From: Saccharothrix tamanrassetensis
GTDB taxonomy: Bacteria; Actinomycetota; Actinomycetes; Mycobacteriales; Pseudonocardiaceae
DNA: 64,000 nt
Reading direction: 5' to 3'
Assembly (NCBI RefSeq): GCF_014203665.1
Contig: NZ_JACHJN010000012.1
Location: 1-64,000 of the forward strand
Part shown: positions 1 to 12,600 of the stretch, in pieces
Layout of the letters: each line of letters begins with the position of its first letter
Position numbering within the stretch: position 1 is the stretch's first letter
Made by a program: the position numbers and the translations under genes
Notes under the pieces: generated by a model
Databases searched by the model: none
The model's input: only the letters and a program-made list of their open reading frames with translations
What the model was told of the DNA's origin: nothing

Positions 1-1
1 C

Positions 2-82
2 CACGCCGACAACTACTGCGCCTTCGCCACCCTCGCCGCCACCCTCATCTGCTTCAAACAGCTCACCAAAACCACCACGTGA
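2..82 (+). CDS. Transposase C-terminus (truncated by window start)
   Basis: The frame is open from the window edge and ends at TGA 80-82. The last 26 residues contain NYCAFATLAATLICFKQL, which resembles the C-terminal helix of IS5-type DDE transposases common in actinomycetes. Only the tail is visible, so the family is a recollection-based call and intactness cannot be judged. It lies on the downstream side of the NRPS gene, marking a mobile element at the cluster edge. Confidence 0.55.
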   Translation, partial: HADNYCAFATLAATLICFKQLTKTTT

Positions 83-676
83 GACCAGCTCTTAAAGTGG
101 GACGGAGGTGCGCAGGTTCGAGCATTCCTGCAGTGTTGGGGAAGGGAACCGCCTGCTGATCGCCGTCGAAGCGTGCTGCGGTGTGCCGGTTCACCGGTGG
201 TCTCGTCAGTGCGACGTGCTTGGAGGTGTCACGCGCGGCCTCGCCACCGGACCCTGGTGACCATCTCGGCCGACAGCGTGAACCCGACGGTCATCACCTG
301 ATCGGCCTAGCTTGAAGTCGATGCGTTGCCCGTCGGCGTGTCCGTGGTGTCTTGTCGGTCCCCACCGGAGGACGGAGACCCGCCCTGTCCGCATCACGCC
401 GCTGTTTGCGCCAGCCTCGGGCGTAGCCGGGGATCGGTATGGCCGTGTTGCCTCCTCCGGTCGAGCTCGCGCCAGCGCGAGCCGAATAGCAGGTGCCCTC
501 TCGAGCCTGCTCGATCAGCCGAGTAGCCCACTGCTGTAGCCACGCCACTTCCCAGGGTCGTCTGGCGGGTAGGCGCAGGAGGCCCTAGCGAGATGTCTCG
601 CACCTCCCTCGGTTCACGCCGCTTCATGGCGCCCTGCGACCTCATGTCGCACCGCGGTTTTGGTCGGCCTCCCACC
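83..676. other. No recognisable gene between transposase tail and NRPS stop
   Basis: About 590 bp with short overlapping frames on both strands and no coding signature or family motif that I can recognise. It should contain the right end of the transposase-bearing element, but I could not define a terminal inverted repeat. No thioesterase, MbtH or further NRPS sequence is present here. Confidence 0.5.
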
Positions 677-3600
677 CTACTCAGGGTCCTCACAGGAATT
701 TGTCATGGTTGATTTGCCTCTCCGGGTTGTCGAATCGAGGCCTTGTGTTTTTGTGGGAGGAGGCTCCTCGAACAAGCGGCCATTGATCTCTCCAATGGGT
801 AGTGCGAGATCCGCCGCCATCGTCTCCACCAGCTGTGCTACGCGTCGAGTGATCTGCCGTGCGGGGTCGTGGCCGAGTCGATCGGGCCTATACCATAGCT
901 CCAGTGCCAACTTCGGCCCTGGCACCGCGATCAGACGAAGCGGGTAGTGCCAGGCGTCATGGTCCTCGGTTACGGTGGCCCGCAACCCGTTGGCTGCTGT
1001 CTGGGGGCTGTTCGGGTAGTTCGCGAATACCGTCACCGTGTCGAACAGTTCGCCCATGCCGGTCAACCGGTGAAGATCGACCAGGCGGACATTCTGATGC
1101 TGGGTCATCATCGCCTGGAAGTCCTGCACTCGTGCCAGCATCTGCGCGAGGTTCTCGGCCGGATCCCACCGCACCCGCACCGGCAGGGTGTTCATGAGAA
1201 ACCCGACCATCGTCGCGACACCGGCGATCTCCGGCGCGCGACCGGAGAGGGTGGTTCCGAACACCACATCATCACGATTTGTCAGCTGCCCCAGTACAAG
1301 GGCCCAAGCGCCCTGGACCATGGTGTTCATCGTCAGACCGTGCTGACGTGCTCGCTGTTGGAGGTCCAGGGTCACCTTCTCGGACAACTCAACCGCGACG
1401 TGTTGCGGCGGCTCGGGCCGTCGGGTGGGCTCCGGCAGTGTCACCAGGGTCGGATGCTCCAATCCTGCCAACATGTCCCGCCACACCCGTTCGGCCTGAG
1501 CCCGATCCTGTGCCCTCAGCCAGGTCAGGTACTGCCGATATGGCGTCGGCGACGTCAACCTGCTCTCATCTGGCAGCCGGTACAAGGAGATCAGCTCATC
1601 CAGCAACACGGGCACCGACCAGCCGTCCACCAGGATGTGATGCGCCGTCCACACCAGCTGGTGTAGCTGTGGGCCCAGGCGCAGCACGGTGAAACGCATC
1701 AACGGAGCTTCGGTCAGGGCAAACCGGCGCGCTCGGTCGGCCGCCAGCAACCGCGTGACCTCGCTCGCGTGCTCGTGCCTTGGCATGCTCCTGAGGTTTC
1801 TCTCCGACCAAGGCAGCCGGACATCGCCCGGCACGAACTGCACCGGCTCGTCCAGCCCGTCGTACCAGAAGCCGGCACGCAGGTTGGGGTGACGACGCAG
1901 CAAGGTTTGGGCTGCCGCCCGCAACGCGCCGATGTCCAGCGCTCCACGCAGCTCGACCACCAACTGGGTCATGTACGCATCCGGGACTGGTTCTTCGTAA
2001 AGCTCGTATGCCAGCAGATCCTCTTGCATTGGGGACAGTGGCAGTACGTCGGTCACACCTGATGGGCTGATGGCTTCGAGGTGTTCGACCTGGTGTTGGG
2101 TCAGTTTGAGCAGGGGGAAGTCGCTTGGGGTGTGTCCGCCTGCGTCGGGTTGGGTGGTGTGGGTGACGAGGGCGTGCAGCGCTTCGGACCAGTACTCGGC
2201 CAGCCTCTCAACGGCGGATCGAGACCAGTTTCCCGGGATCCAGCTCCATTCCACGTCCAGCCGTGGGCCGTCGGGGTAGTCACGGACCACCGCGTTGATC
2301 TCCACGCCGTGAGTCAGCGCTATGCCGGGATCGGTGTCACCGTCCAGGACGTCGGCTTCGGGGGCCGCCACCCATCCCGCGTCACTCGTTTCAGTGGTTC
2401 CGGCCCCGGTGGTCGCGAGGGTGGGGAAGCGTCCCAGGTAGTTGAAGCGGACTTGCGGGCTGGGCAGGGTGGCGAGCACCGGGCCGGTGTGGGGGTTGAG
2501 GTAGCGCAGCAGGCCGTACCCGATCCCGTGATCAGGCAGCGCGCGGAGCTGTTCCTTGACCCGTTTGACCGCTTGTCCCAGTCCCGGTCCACCGGCGCGG
2601 ATTTCGTCCCAGGACAGCGTTCCGGGGTCTAGGCGGACCGGATACAAGCTGGTGAACCAGCCCAGCGTGCGCGACAGGTCGACCCCCTTGGCGATCCCTT
2701 CTTCACGGCCGTGGCCCTCAACCTCCACCAGCACCGCACTGGAGCCTGGCCCGGTGTGGTGCCCGTGGACCAATGCGAGGGCGAGTGCGGTGAGCAGGAT
2801 GTCGTTGACCCCGCCGTGGAACGCGGCCGGGACGCTGCTCAGCAGTGGTGCGGTGACCTCGGGCGGTAGAGTCGTCCTCAGATGCTCCTCAGGGGCGGTT
2901 TGGTCGACGAACTGACCGGGCCGCCGCGGATCCAGTCCTTTGAGCATCTGGGTCCATAGTTGGAGTTCGGCTGTCCGGGTGGGGTCGTGGGCTTGGGCCT
3001 GCAGGTGTTGGGACCAGCGGCGCAGTGAGGTTCCGACCGGCTCTAGTTGGGGGCGGTGTCCGGTGGTGGCTGCCTGCCAGGCGCTCTCCAGGTCCGGCAC
3101 CAGGATCCGCCAGGACACCCCGTCGATGACCAGGTGGTGCACCATCACGAGCAGCCGACCGGTGCGGTCGGGTCCGGCGTCGAACCACACCAACTGCACC
3201 AGGACCCCTGTCCGGGGTTCCAACCGAGCCGCCGCTGCGGCGCTCTCCCGCGCGATGACCACCCGCAACCGCTCAGGGTCCAGACCGGTCACGTCGACAC
3301 GGTGCACCATTCCCGCGGCCGTGACCGTGCCCGGTGGGGTGATCTCCCACGTCCACCCTCCGCCGGGGTCGCCGGCCCGATAGGCCAGCCGGGAACGCAG
3401 CCCGTCGTGGTGGTCGAGCACGGCCGACACCGCGGCCTGGAGGTGCTCCACCCCCAGATCCGGGGGGACCACCAGCAGCATCGACTGGTGAAATCGGTCG
3501 AACTGGTCACCATGCTCACCCAACCAACACATGATCGGCGTAGGCGCCACCACCCCGACCCCTGTGCCGGGCTCTTCGGCCGCCACCCCGGCAAGGTCGC

Positions 3601-6600
3601 CGGCGATCTGGGCCAGGGCGGCGACGGTGCGGTGTTCGAACACCTCCCGCACGGTGAACACCATCCCCGCCGCCCGGGCCCGGGCGACCAACCCAATCGA
3701 AAGGATGCTGTCCCCGCCGACGGTGAAGAAATCGTCATCGACTCCGACCGCGGCGGCGCCGAGTACCTCGGCGAACAGTTCGGTGAGGAGTCGCTCACGC
3801 GGTGTCCGGGGTGTCCGGCCCGCACCGGAGGACCCGTATTCGGGGGCCGGTAGCGCCTTGCGGTCGGTTTTGCCGTTCGGGGTGACCGGCAGCGCCTCCA
3901 TGAGCACCACCGCGGCAGGCACCATGTGTTCCGGAAGCCGCTGGCGCAGGAAGTCCCGCAGCGAATTCGGCTGCAGATCCTTATTGGCGACTACGGCATA
4001 AGCGACCAGTCGTGTGTCGCCGGGCCGGTCTTCCCGGGCTATGACGGCGGCCTGCGTGACTTCGGGGTGCGTGGCGAGCACGGCAGCGATCTCGCCCGGC
4101 TCGATCCGGTATCCGCGGATCTTGACCTGGTCATCAGCCCGGCCAATGAACTCCAGGGCCCCGTCATCGCGCCAACGGACGACATCTCCCGTCCGGTACA
4201 TCCGCTCGCCCGCGACGCCGAACGGGTCCGCCACGAAACGCTGCGCGGTCAACCCCGCCCGACCCAGATAGCCACGCGCCAGCTGGGCACCGGCGATGTA
4301 CAACTCACCCACCACACCGGGCGGCACCAGTTGAAGATTGCCATCAAGCACATACAACCGCGTATTGAAAACCGGCCGACCAATGGGGATCGCGGTCGTG
4401 GCGTCGCTGTCCCGGCACGCGTGGAGGGTGGCGTCGACGCAGGTCTCGGTGGGACCGTAGAGGTTGTAGATGGCAGTCGAGCCCAGGCGGTTACGGCACT
4501 CCATCAAGAGGTGGCCGGCAAAAGCCTCACCGGCGACATACAGCCGCCGCAACGCGTGCCAGTCCTCGACGGCTGGTTGTTGCAGCAGCGGGGCCAGCAA
4601 GAAGGGCGCCACCTCCATCACGGTGACGTTGTTCCGTGCGACCAGCCGAGCCAGAGTGCTCACATCACGTTGGTCCTCGTGGGACGCCAGCAGCACCCGC
4701 GCCCCCGCGATCAACGGCGCGAACAACTCCCATACCGAGGCGTCGAACGTGAATGACGTCCTGTGCAGCACCGTGTCACGCTCGTGCAGCGGCACCGCTT
4801 CCTGCATCCACAGCATTCGGTTGACCACCGCCTGGTGCGGGATCACCACGCCCTTCGGTCGACCAGTGGAGCCCGAGGTGTAGATGAGGTATGCGGGGTG
4901 AGCGGCAAGCAGCGGGGTGGTGCGGTCGGCGTCGGTGGGATCGGTGCCGGTGTGCTCGTCCAAGGCCATCAGGGTGTCGGGGTCGTCGAGGACGAGCCGG
5001 GGCAGACCGGGGGTGTCGGGCAGACCGGTCGTCGTGGTGGTGATCAGCAGGGCGGGCACGGTGTCGGCGAGTACGAAGGTGATGCGCTGGTGGGGGTAGT
5101 CGGGGTCCAAGGGGAGGTAGGCGGCCCCGGCTTTGAGCACCGCCAAGATCGCCACGACCATGTCGACCGAGCGGGCCAGGGCCAGGGCGACGAACTGCTC
5201 GGGACCGATTCCGCATTCGATGAGGAGGTGGGCGAGCCGGTTCGCCTTGGTGTTGAGCTCTGTGTAGGACAGAGCGGTGTCCTGGAAGACGAGGGCGGTG
5301 TTGTGAGGGATACGGGTTACTTGATGTTCGAACAGTTCCGGTAGCGCCACGCTGGGCATCGGGTGGGCGGTGTCATTCCATTCCACCAGGACTTGGTGGC
5401 GTTCGGTGGGGGCGAGGAGCTGCACCGTCCCGAGGGGTTGGTTCGAGTTGCCGGTCACCGTTTCGAGGAAGCGGATCAGTCGGGCGGCGAGATTTTCGAT
5501 GCCCGCCCGCTGGAACAGGTCGGGGCGGTAGTCCAGCCGTAGCTGTAGGTTCCCAGATCCCGGGCAGGCGACCAGGCTAAGGGGGTAGTGGGTGGCATCG
5601 TGGTCGTCGAGGGAGGTGATCCGCAATCCGGTGTGAGGGCTGGGGAGAGTGTCGTGGGTGAGCGGGTAGTTCTCGAACGACATGGCGGTGTCGAACAGTT
5701 CACCGAATCCGGCCTGGTGGTGGATTTGGGTGAGGCTGAGGTGCTGGTGAGCGGTCAGGCGCGATTGTTCGTGTTGGAGTCGGGTGAGCATGTCGATCAG
5801 CGTTTCGGCGGGGTCCAACTGAACCCGGACCGGCACCATGTTGGTGAACAGCCCGATCATGGTTTCGACCCCGGCGAGGTGAGGGGGTCGGCCGGAGACC
5901 ACCGCTCCGAAGACCACATCGCGGCTTCCGCTCAACTGGCCCAGCAAGACAGCCCACGCGGCTTGCATGATGGTGTTCAGGGTCAGACCGTGGCGGCGGG
6001 CTTGGTCGTGCAAGGCACTGGTGAGCTCAGCGGGGACCGTGAGGGTGATCCATTGCGGGACCACCGGTACCCGGTGGGGGTCGACCGGAGCCAACCGGGT
6101 GGGTCCGGTCAGCCCGCTCAACGCGTGGCGCCAAGCCGCCGCGGCCGCTGATCGATCCTGTCGGGAGAGCCAGGCCAGGTAGTCCCGGTAGGGGGTGACC
6201 CGCGACAACACACTGGTGTCACCCTGGCGGGCGTAGAGGGTGAACAGTTCCCGGATCAGGACCGGCGTCGACCAGCCATCCAGGAGGATGTGGTGGTTGG
6301 TCATGATCAGACGGTGGTGTTCGGGGCCCAGGTGGAGCAGCGTGAAGCGCAGCAGCGGCGGGCAGGACAGGTCGAAGCGGCGGGCACGATCGTTGGCCGT
6401 CATCCACGCCACCCGGGCCTCAGCCTCGGCCGCGTCCAGCCCTCGCAAGTCGCTCTGTTCCCAGGGCAGCGTGACGTGGCGAGGGATGAGCTGCACGGCC
6501 TCTCCGGAGTCGAGGCGGTAGAAGCCGGCACGCAGGTTGGGGTGGCGTTCCAACAGACCCGCCACGGCGGTGCGCAGCCGCGCGGTGTCCAGGGGGCCGT

Positions 6601-9600
6601 GCAAGTCATAGACGGTCCGCACCATGTACACGTCGGGGCCGTGGGGGTCGTAGAGGGTGTGGAACAGCAGTCCTTCTTGCATTGGGGACAGTGGTAGTAC
6701 GTCGGTCAGGCCTGTTGGGTTGATGGCTTCGAGGTGTTCGACCTGGTGTTGGGTCAGTGTGAGGAGGGGGAAGTCGCTTGGGGTGTGTCCGCCTGCGTCG
6801 GGTTGGGTGGTGTGGGTGACGAGGGCGTGCAGCGCTTGGGACCAGTGTTCGGCCAGCCGTTCGACGTCGGTTCGGGACCAGTTTCCGGGGGCCCAGCTCC
6901 ATTCCACGTCCAGCCGTGGGCCGTCAGGGTGGTGGCGGACGACCGCGTTGATCTCGACCTCGTGGGTGGGTGCCATGCCGGGATCGGTGTCGCCGTCGAG
7001 GATGTCGGCTTCGGGGGCCGCGACCCACCCTGCATCACCGATTTCGGTGGTTCCGGTTTCGGTGGTCGCGAGGGTGGGGAAGCGTCCCAGGTAGTTGAAG
7101 CAGATTCGTGGGTTGGGCAGGGTGGCGAGCACCGGGGCGGTGTGGGGGTTCAGGTAGCGCAGCAGGCCGTAGCCGATCCCGTGATCAGGCAGCGCGCGGA
7201 GCTGTTCTTTGATTCGTTTGACCGCTTGTCCCAGTCCCGGTCCGGCGGCGCGGACCTCGTCCCAGGACAGCGTTCCGGGGTCCAGACGGACCGGGTACAA
7301 GCTGGTGAACCAGCCCAGGGTGCGCGACAGGTCGACCCCTTCGGCGATCCCCTCCTCACGGCCGTGGCCTTCCACGTCCACCAGAACTGCACTGCAGTCC
7401 GACCCGGTGTGGTGCCCGTGGGCCAGTGCGAGCGCGGTGAGCAGGATGTCGTTGATCCCGCCGTGGAATGCTGCCGGGACGCTGCTCAGCAATGGTGCGG
7501 TGACCTCCGGCGGCAGAGTCGTCCTCAGATGTCCTTCGGGGGCGGTACGGTCGGCGGGCTCCGGCTGTCCTTCGGGGGTGGCGCGGTCGGTGGGTTCGGG
7601 CCGTTGACCGTGCTGCTGCGGGTCTGGTCCTTTCAGTATCTGGGTCCATAGTTGGAGTTCGGCTGTCCGGGTGGGGTTGTGGGCTTGGGCTTGCAGGTGT
7701 TGGGACCAGCGGCGCAGTGAGGTCCCCACCGGGTCGAGTTGGGGGCGGTGTCCGGTGGTGGCTGCCTGCCAGGCGCTCTCCAGGTCGGGTACGAGGATCC
7801 GCCAGGACACCCCGTCGATGACCAGGTGGTGCACCATCACGAGCAGCCGACCGGTGCGGTCGGGTCCGGCGTCAAACCACACCAACTGGATCAGCATCCC
7901 GGTTTCGGGTTCCAACCGAGCCGCCGCTGCGGCGCTCTCCCGCGCGATGACCGCCCGCAACGGCTCAGGGTCCAGACCGGTCGCGTCGACACGGCGCACC
8001 GTTTGCGTGGTCGTGACGGTGCCCGGTGGGGTGATCTCCCAGGTCCACCCTCCGCCGGGGTCGCCGGCGCGGTGGGTCAGCCGGGAACGCAGTCCGTCGT
8101 GGTGGTCGAGCACGGCCGACACCGCGGTCTGGAGGTGCTCCACCCTCAGATCCGGGGAGACCACCAGCAGCATCGATTGGTGGAATCGGTCGAACTGGTG
8201 ACCGTGTTCGCCCAGCCAGTGCATGATCGGCGTGGGCGTCACCGTTCCGGTTCCTGTGCCGGGCTCCTCGATCACCACTTCGGTGAGGTCGTCGGCGATC
8301 TGGGCCAGGGCGGCGACGGTGCGGTGTTCGAACACCTCCCGCACGGTGAACACCACTCCCGCCGCCCGGGCCCGGGCGACCAGCCGGATCGAGAGGATGC
8401 TGTCCCCGCCCACGGTGAAGAAATCGTCGTCGACTCCGACGGCAGCCGCGCCGAGTACCTCGGCGAACAGTTCGGTGAGGAGCCGCTCGCGTGGAGTCTG
8501 CGGTGTCCGGTCCGCACCGGAGGACCCGTATTCGGGGGCTGGTAGCGCCTTGCGGTCGGTTTTGCCGTTCGGGGTGACCGGCAGCGCCTCCAGGATCACC
8601 ACCGCCGCAGGCACCATGTGCTCCGGGAGCCGTTGCCGCAGGAACTCCCGCAACGAATCCGGCTGCAGATCCTCATTGGCGACCACGGCATAAGCGACCA
8701 GTCGTTTGTCTCCGGGCCGGTCTTCCCGGGCGATGACCGCGGCCTGCGTGACCCCGGGGTGCGTGGCGAGCACGGCAGCGATCTCGCCCGGCTCGATCCG
8801 GTATCCGCGGATCTTGACCTGGTCATCAGCGCGGCCTACGAACTCCAGGGCTCCGTCGCCGCGCCACCGGACGACATCTCCTGTCCGGTACATCCGCTCG
8901 CCCGCGACGCCGAACGGGTCCGCCACGAAACGCTGCGCGGTCAACCCCGCCCGACCCAGATAGCCACGCGCCAGCTGGGCACCGGCGATATACAACTCAC
9001 CCACCACACCAGGCGGCACCAACTGAAGATGGCCATCAAGCACATACAACCGCGTATTGAAAACCGGCCGACCAATCGGCGGTGCGGTGCGAATTGCCCC
9101 CTCGCTGTACCATGCAGTGGCATACACCGTCGCCTCGGTCGGGCCGTAGAGGTTGGCCACCTGGCAGCCCGGAATCGCTACCTGGATGTCGCGCGCCCCC
9201 TGCGCAGTCAGGCTTTCCCCAGCCAACACCACGACATCGGCCTCGATTTCCACCCCACCGTGCGCCAACACCTGAGTCAACGCCGAGGGCACCGCACTGA
9301 CCAGGCTTCCGCTCCACCTCTTCCGCGGGCGTTCAAGCAACGAAAGCAGATTCCGCACCACTTCGATGCTGCCGCCGCAGGTCAACGGACCAAAAATCTC
9401 GAAGACCGACACATCGAAGTTCAGCGACGTCGAGGCCAACACCCGGGCCAGCCGCTCAGAGCCCATGTCGGACACCGCCCAGATCACGAGATTGACGATG
9501 TTCTGGTGAGCCACAACGACGCCTTTGGGGGTGCCGGTGCTGCCGGAGGTGTAGATGACGTAGGCGGGATGTTGTGGGAGGAGGGAGGTGGTGCGATCAG

Positions 9601-12600
9601 TGTCGGTGGGGTCGGTGTCCGGGTATTCGCCCAGCATTTCGGTGGTGTCGGGATGGTCGATCACCCATTGCGGTGTGGTGATGTCCTGGGGGATGCGGGC
9701 TGCGGTGCGGATGTGGGTGAGCACCAGGGCGGGGTGGGCGTCGGTGAACATGAAGGCCAGATGTGCGGGTGGGTAGTCGGGGTCCAAGGGCAGGTAGGCG
9801 GCCCCGGCTTTGAGCACCGCCAAGATCGCCACGACCATGTCCACCGAGCGGGGCAGGGCCAGCGCGATGATCTGCTCGGGGCCCACCCCCCGGCCGAGGA
9901 GCGCGTGGGCGAGCTGGTTGGCTCGGGTGTTGAGCTGAGCGTAGGTGAGGGTGGTGTCCCCGCAGATCACTGCGATCGCGTGCGGGGTGGCCGCGGCCTG
10001 GGTTTGGAACAGTTCTGGCAGGGTTGTCGCAGGGGCCGGGTCGGCGGTGTCGGTCCCGGTGTGCAGCAGGTGATGGCGCTCGGTGGGGGCGAGGATGTCG
10101 ATCCGGCCGATCGGTCGATTCGGGTCGGCGGCCACGGCGTGGAGCAGGCGCACCCAGCGGGTGGTGATGGTCTCGACGGTGGTCGGGTCGAACAGGTCGG
10201 TGGCGTACTCCACGACCCCTTCGATGCCCTGGGGTGCGCCGTGGGTGTTGTGCCGCTCGGACAGGGCGAAGTGCAGGTCGAACATGGCGACCTCGGTGTC
10301 GATCTGCTCCGGGGTGAGCCGCAGTCCGGGCAGGTCGACACCGACCTCGGGGGCGTTCTGCATGGTGAGCATGACCTGGAACAGGGGGTGGCGGGCCAGG
10401 GAACGGGCCGGGTTGAGGGTCTCAACGAGATATTCGAACGGCACGTCCTGGTTCGAGTAGGCACTCAGCGCAGTGGTCCGGACCCGGGCCAGCAGCTGGG
10501 TGAAGGTGGGGTTCCCGGAGGTGTCGGTGCGCAACACCAGGGTGTTGACGAAGAACCCGACCAGCTCGTCCGACGCTTGGTCGGTGCGCCCGGCGATGGG
10601 GCTGCCCAAGGGGATGTCCTCGCCGGCGCCGAGCCGGGACAGCAGCGCGGCCAGCCCGGCCTGCAACACCATGAACACACTCGCCCCATTGCGGCGGGCC
10701 AGCCCGGTCAGTTCCTCGTGCAGCCGCGCGTCCAGCCGCACAGGCACCTGACCGCCCCGGTGTGAGGCCACCGCCGGGCGGGGACGGTCGGTGGGTAGAT
10801 GGAGCTGTTCGGGCAGTCCAGCCAGCGCCTGGGTCCAGTAGGCCAGCTGGGTGGCGACCATACTGTCCGGGTCGCTCTGGTCACCGAGAAGCTGGTGTTG
10901 CCACAGTGTGTAGTCGGCGTACTGCACCGGCAGCGGCGCCCACTCCGGCTCCTGACCTTGACGACGGGCGGTGTAGGCGGCGGCCAGGTCTCGTGACAGT
11001 GGGTCCATCGACCAGCCGTCGCTGGCGATGTGGTGCAGTACCACCAGCAGCACATGCTCGTCAGGTGCGAGTGTGAACAGCTCGGCCCGCAGGGGCGGCT
11101 CGGTGGCGAGGTCGAACCCGCGCCGGACTGCGGTGGCCAGCCTCTCCGGTAGCGCCGCCTCGGTCGTCTCAGTCTCCCTCAGCGATGGCCGGGCCGCCCG
11201 CGCGTCCAGGACCAGTTGGCATGGTGTGCCTTCTACCTGCGGGAAGACCGTCCGTAGACTCTCGTGACGGGCCATCACATCACCGAGCGCAGCGTGTAGC
11301 GCTGGGCGGTCCACCTCCCCGGACAGGCGCAACGTCCACGGGACGTGATAGGTGGCGCTGGGGCCTTCCAGCTGGTGGAGGAACCACAACCGGCGTTGCG
11401 CGAAGGACAACGGCACCACATCCGGACGCTGATACCGCGTCAGCGCCAATCTGGCCGGCCCGGCGTCATCCAATCGCCCGGTCAGACCGGCTGGCGTGGA
11501 GGTTTCGAACAGGGCGCGCAACTCCAGCTCCACACCGAAGGTGGCGCGGATTCGGGCGATCAGCCGAGTCGCCACCAGCGAATGCCCACCCAACTCGAAC
11601 AAGTCCCCGTCGACACCGACCCTGGGCAACCCCAGCACTTCGGCGAACAATTCAGCGAGCAGCTGCTCCTGCGGGCTCCTCGGCGCTCGTCCCGACCTTG
11701 CCGCCGAGTAATCGAGGGCCGGCAACGCCCTACGATCCAGTTTCCTATTCGGTGTCAACGGCAAACTGTCCACCAGCACCACGGCAGGCATCATGTGCTC
11801 CGGGAGCCGTTGCCGCAGGAACTCCCGCAACGAATCCGGCTGCAGATCCTCATTGGCGACCACGGCATAAGCGACCAGTCGTTTGTCTCCGGGCCGGTCT
11901 TCCCGGGCGATGACCGCGGCCTGCGTGACTTCGGGGTGCGTGGCGAGCACGGCAGCGATCTCGCCCGGCTCGATCCGGTATCCGCGGATCTTGACCTGGT
12001 CATCAGCGCGGCCTACGAACTCCAGGGCTCCGTCGCCGCGCCACCGGACGACATCTCCTGTCCGGTACATCCGCTCGCCCGCCACACCGAACGGGTCCGC
12101 CACGAAACGCTGCGCGGTCAACCCCGCCCGACCCAGATAGCCACGCGCCAGCTGGACACCAGCGATATACAATTCGCCAGGAACTCCGACCGGAACTGCA
12201 CACAATTCGGAATCCAGCACATACGCCCGGGTGTTGCTGAACAGCCGGCCAATCGGCGGGTGCAGTGGCCAGCCAGCGACGTCGGCAGGCAGGGTGTAGG
12301 CGGTGATCGTATGGGTTTCGGTGGGCCCGTATTGGTTCTGCAACCGCCGATGCGGCTGACGGCGGTAGAAATCTCGGACTTGGCGGCCCGCCGTCAACGC
12401 CGCACCGGACTGGGCGATGACACGTAACCGCGCGAGATCACGCCCGTCCTCGATGGCAGCCTGGGCAAGCGCCTCGACCACGAGGTTCGGAGCGAGCAGT
12501 TCCTCCACCTGGTGCCGATCCAGCCAGTCCACCAACAGTCGCGCGTCGCGCCGAACCTCGTTGGTGGGAACCACCAACGTCTTCCCGAACGCCAGCGTGG

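Noticed and set aside
206-693. Small frames between the transposase tail and the NRPS stop
   Set aside because: Overlapping on both strands with no recognisable motif or start signals.
8618-10765. 715-aa open frame on the plus strand opposite the NRPS
   Set aside because: It runs antisense through conserved A and C domains. Its Gly/Val/His-rich composition is what reverse-reading of GC-rich codons produces.
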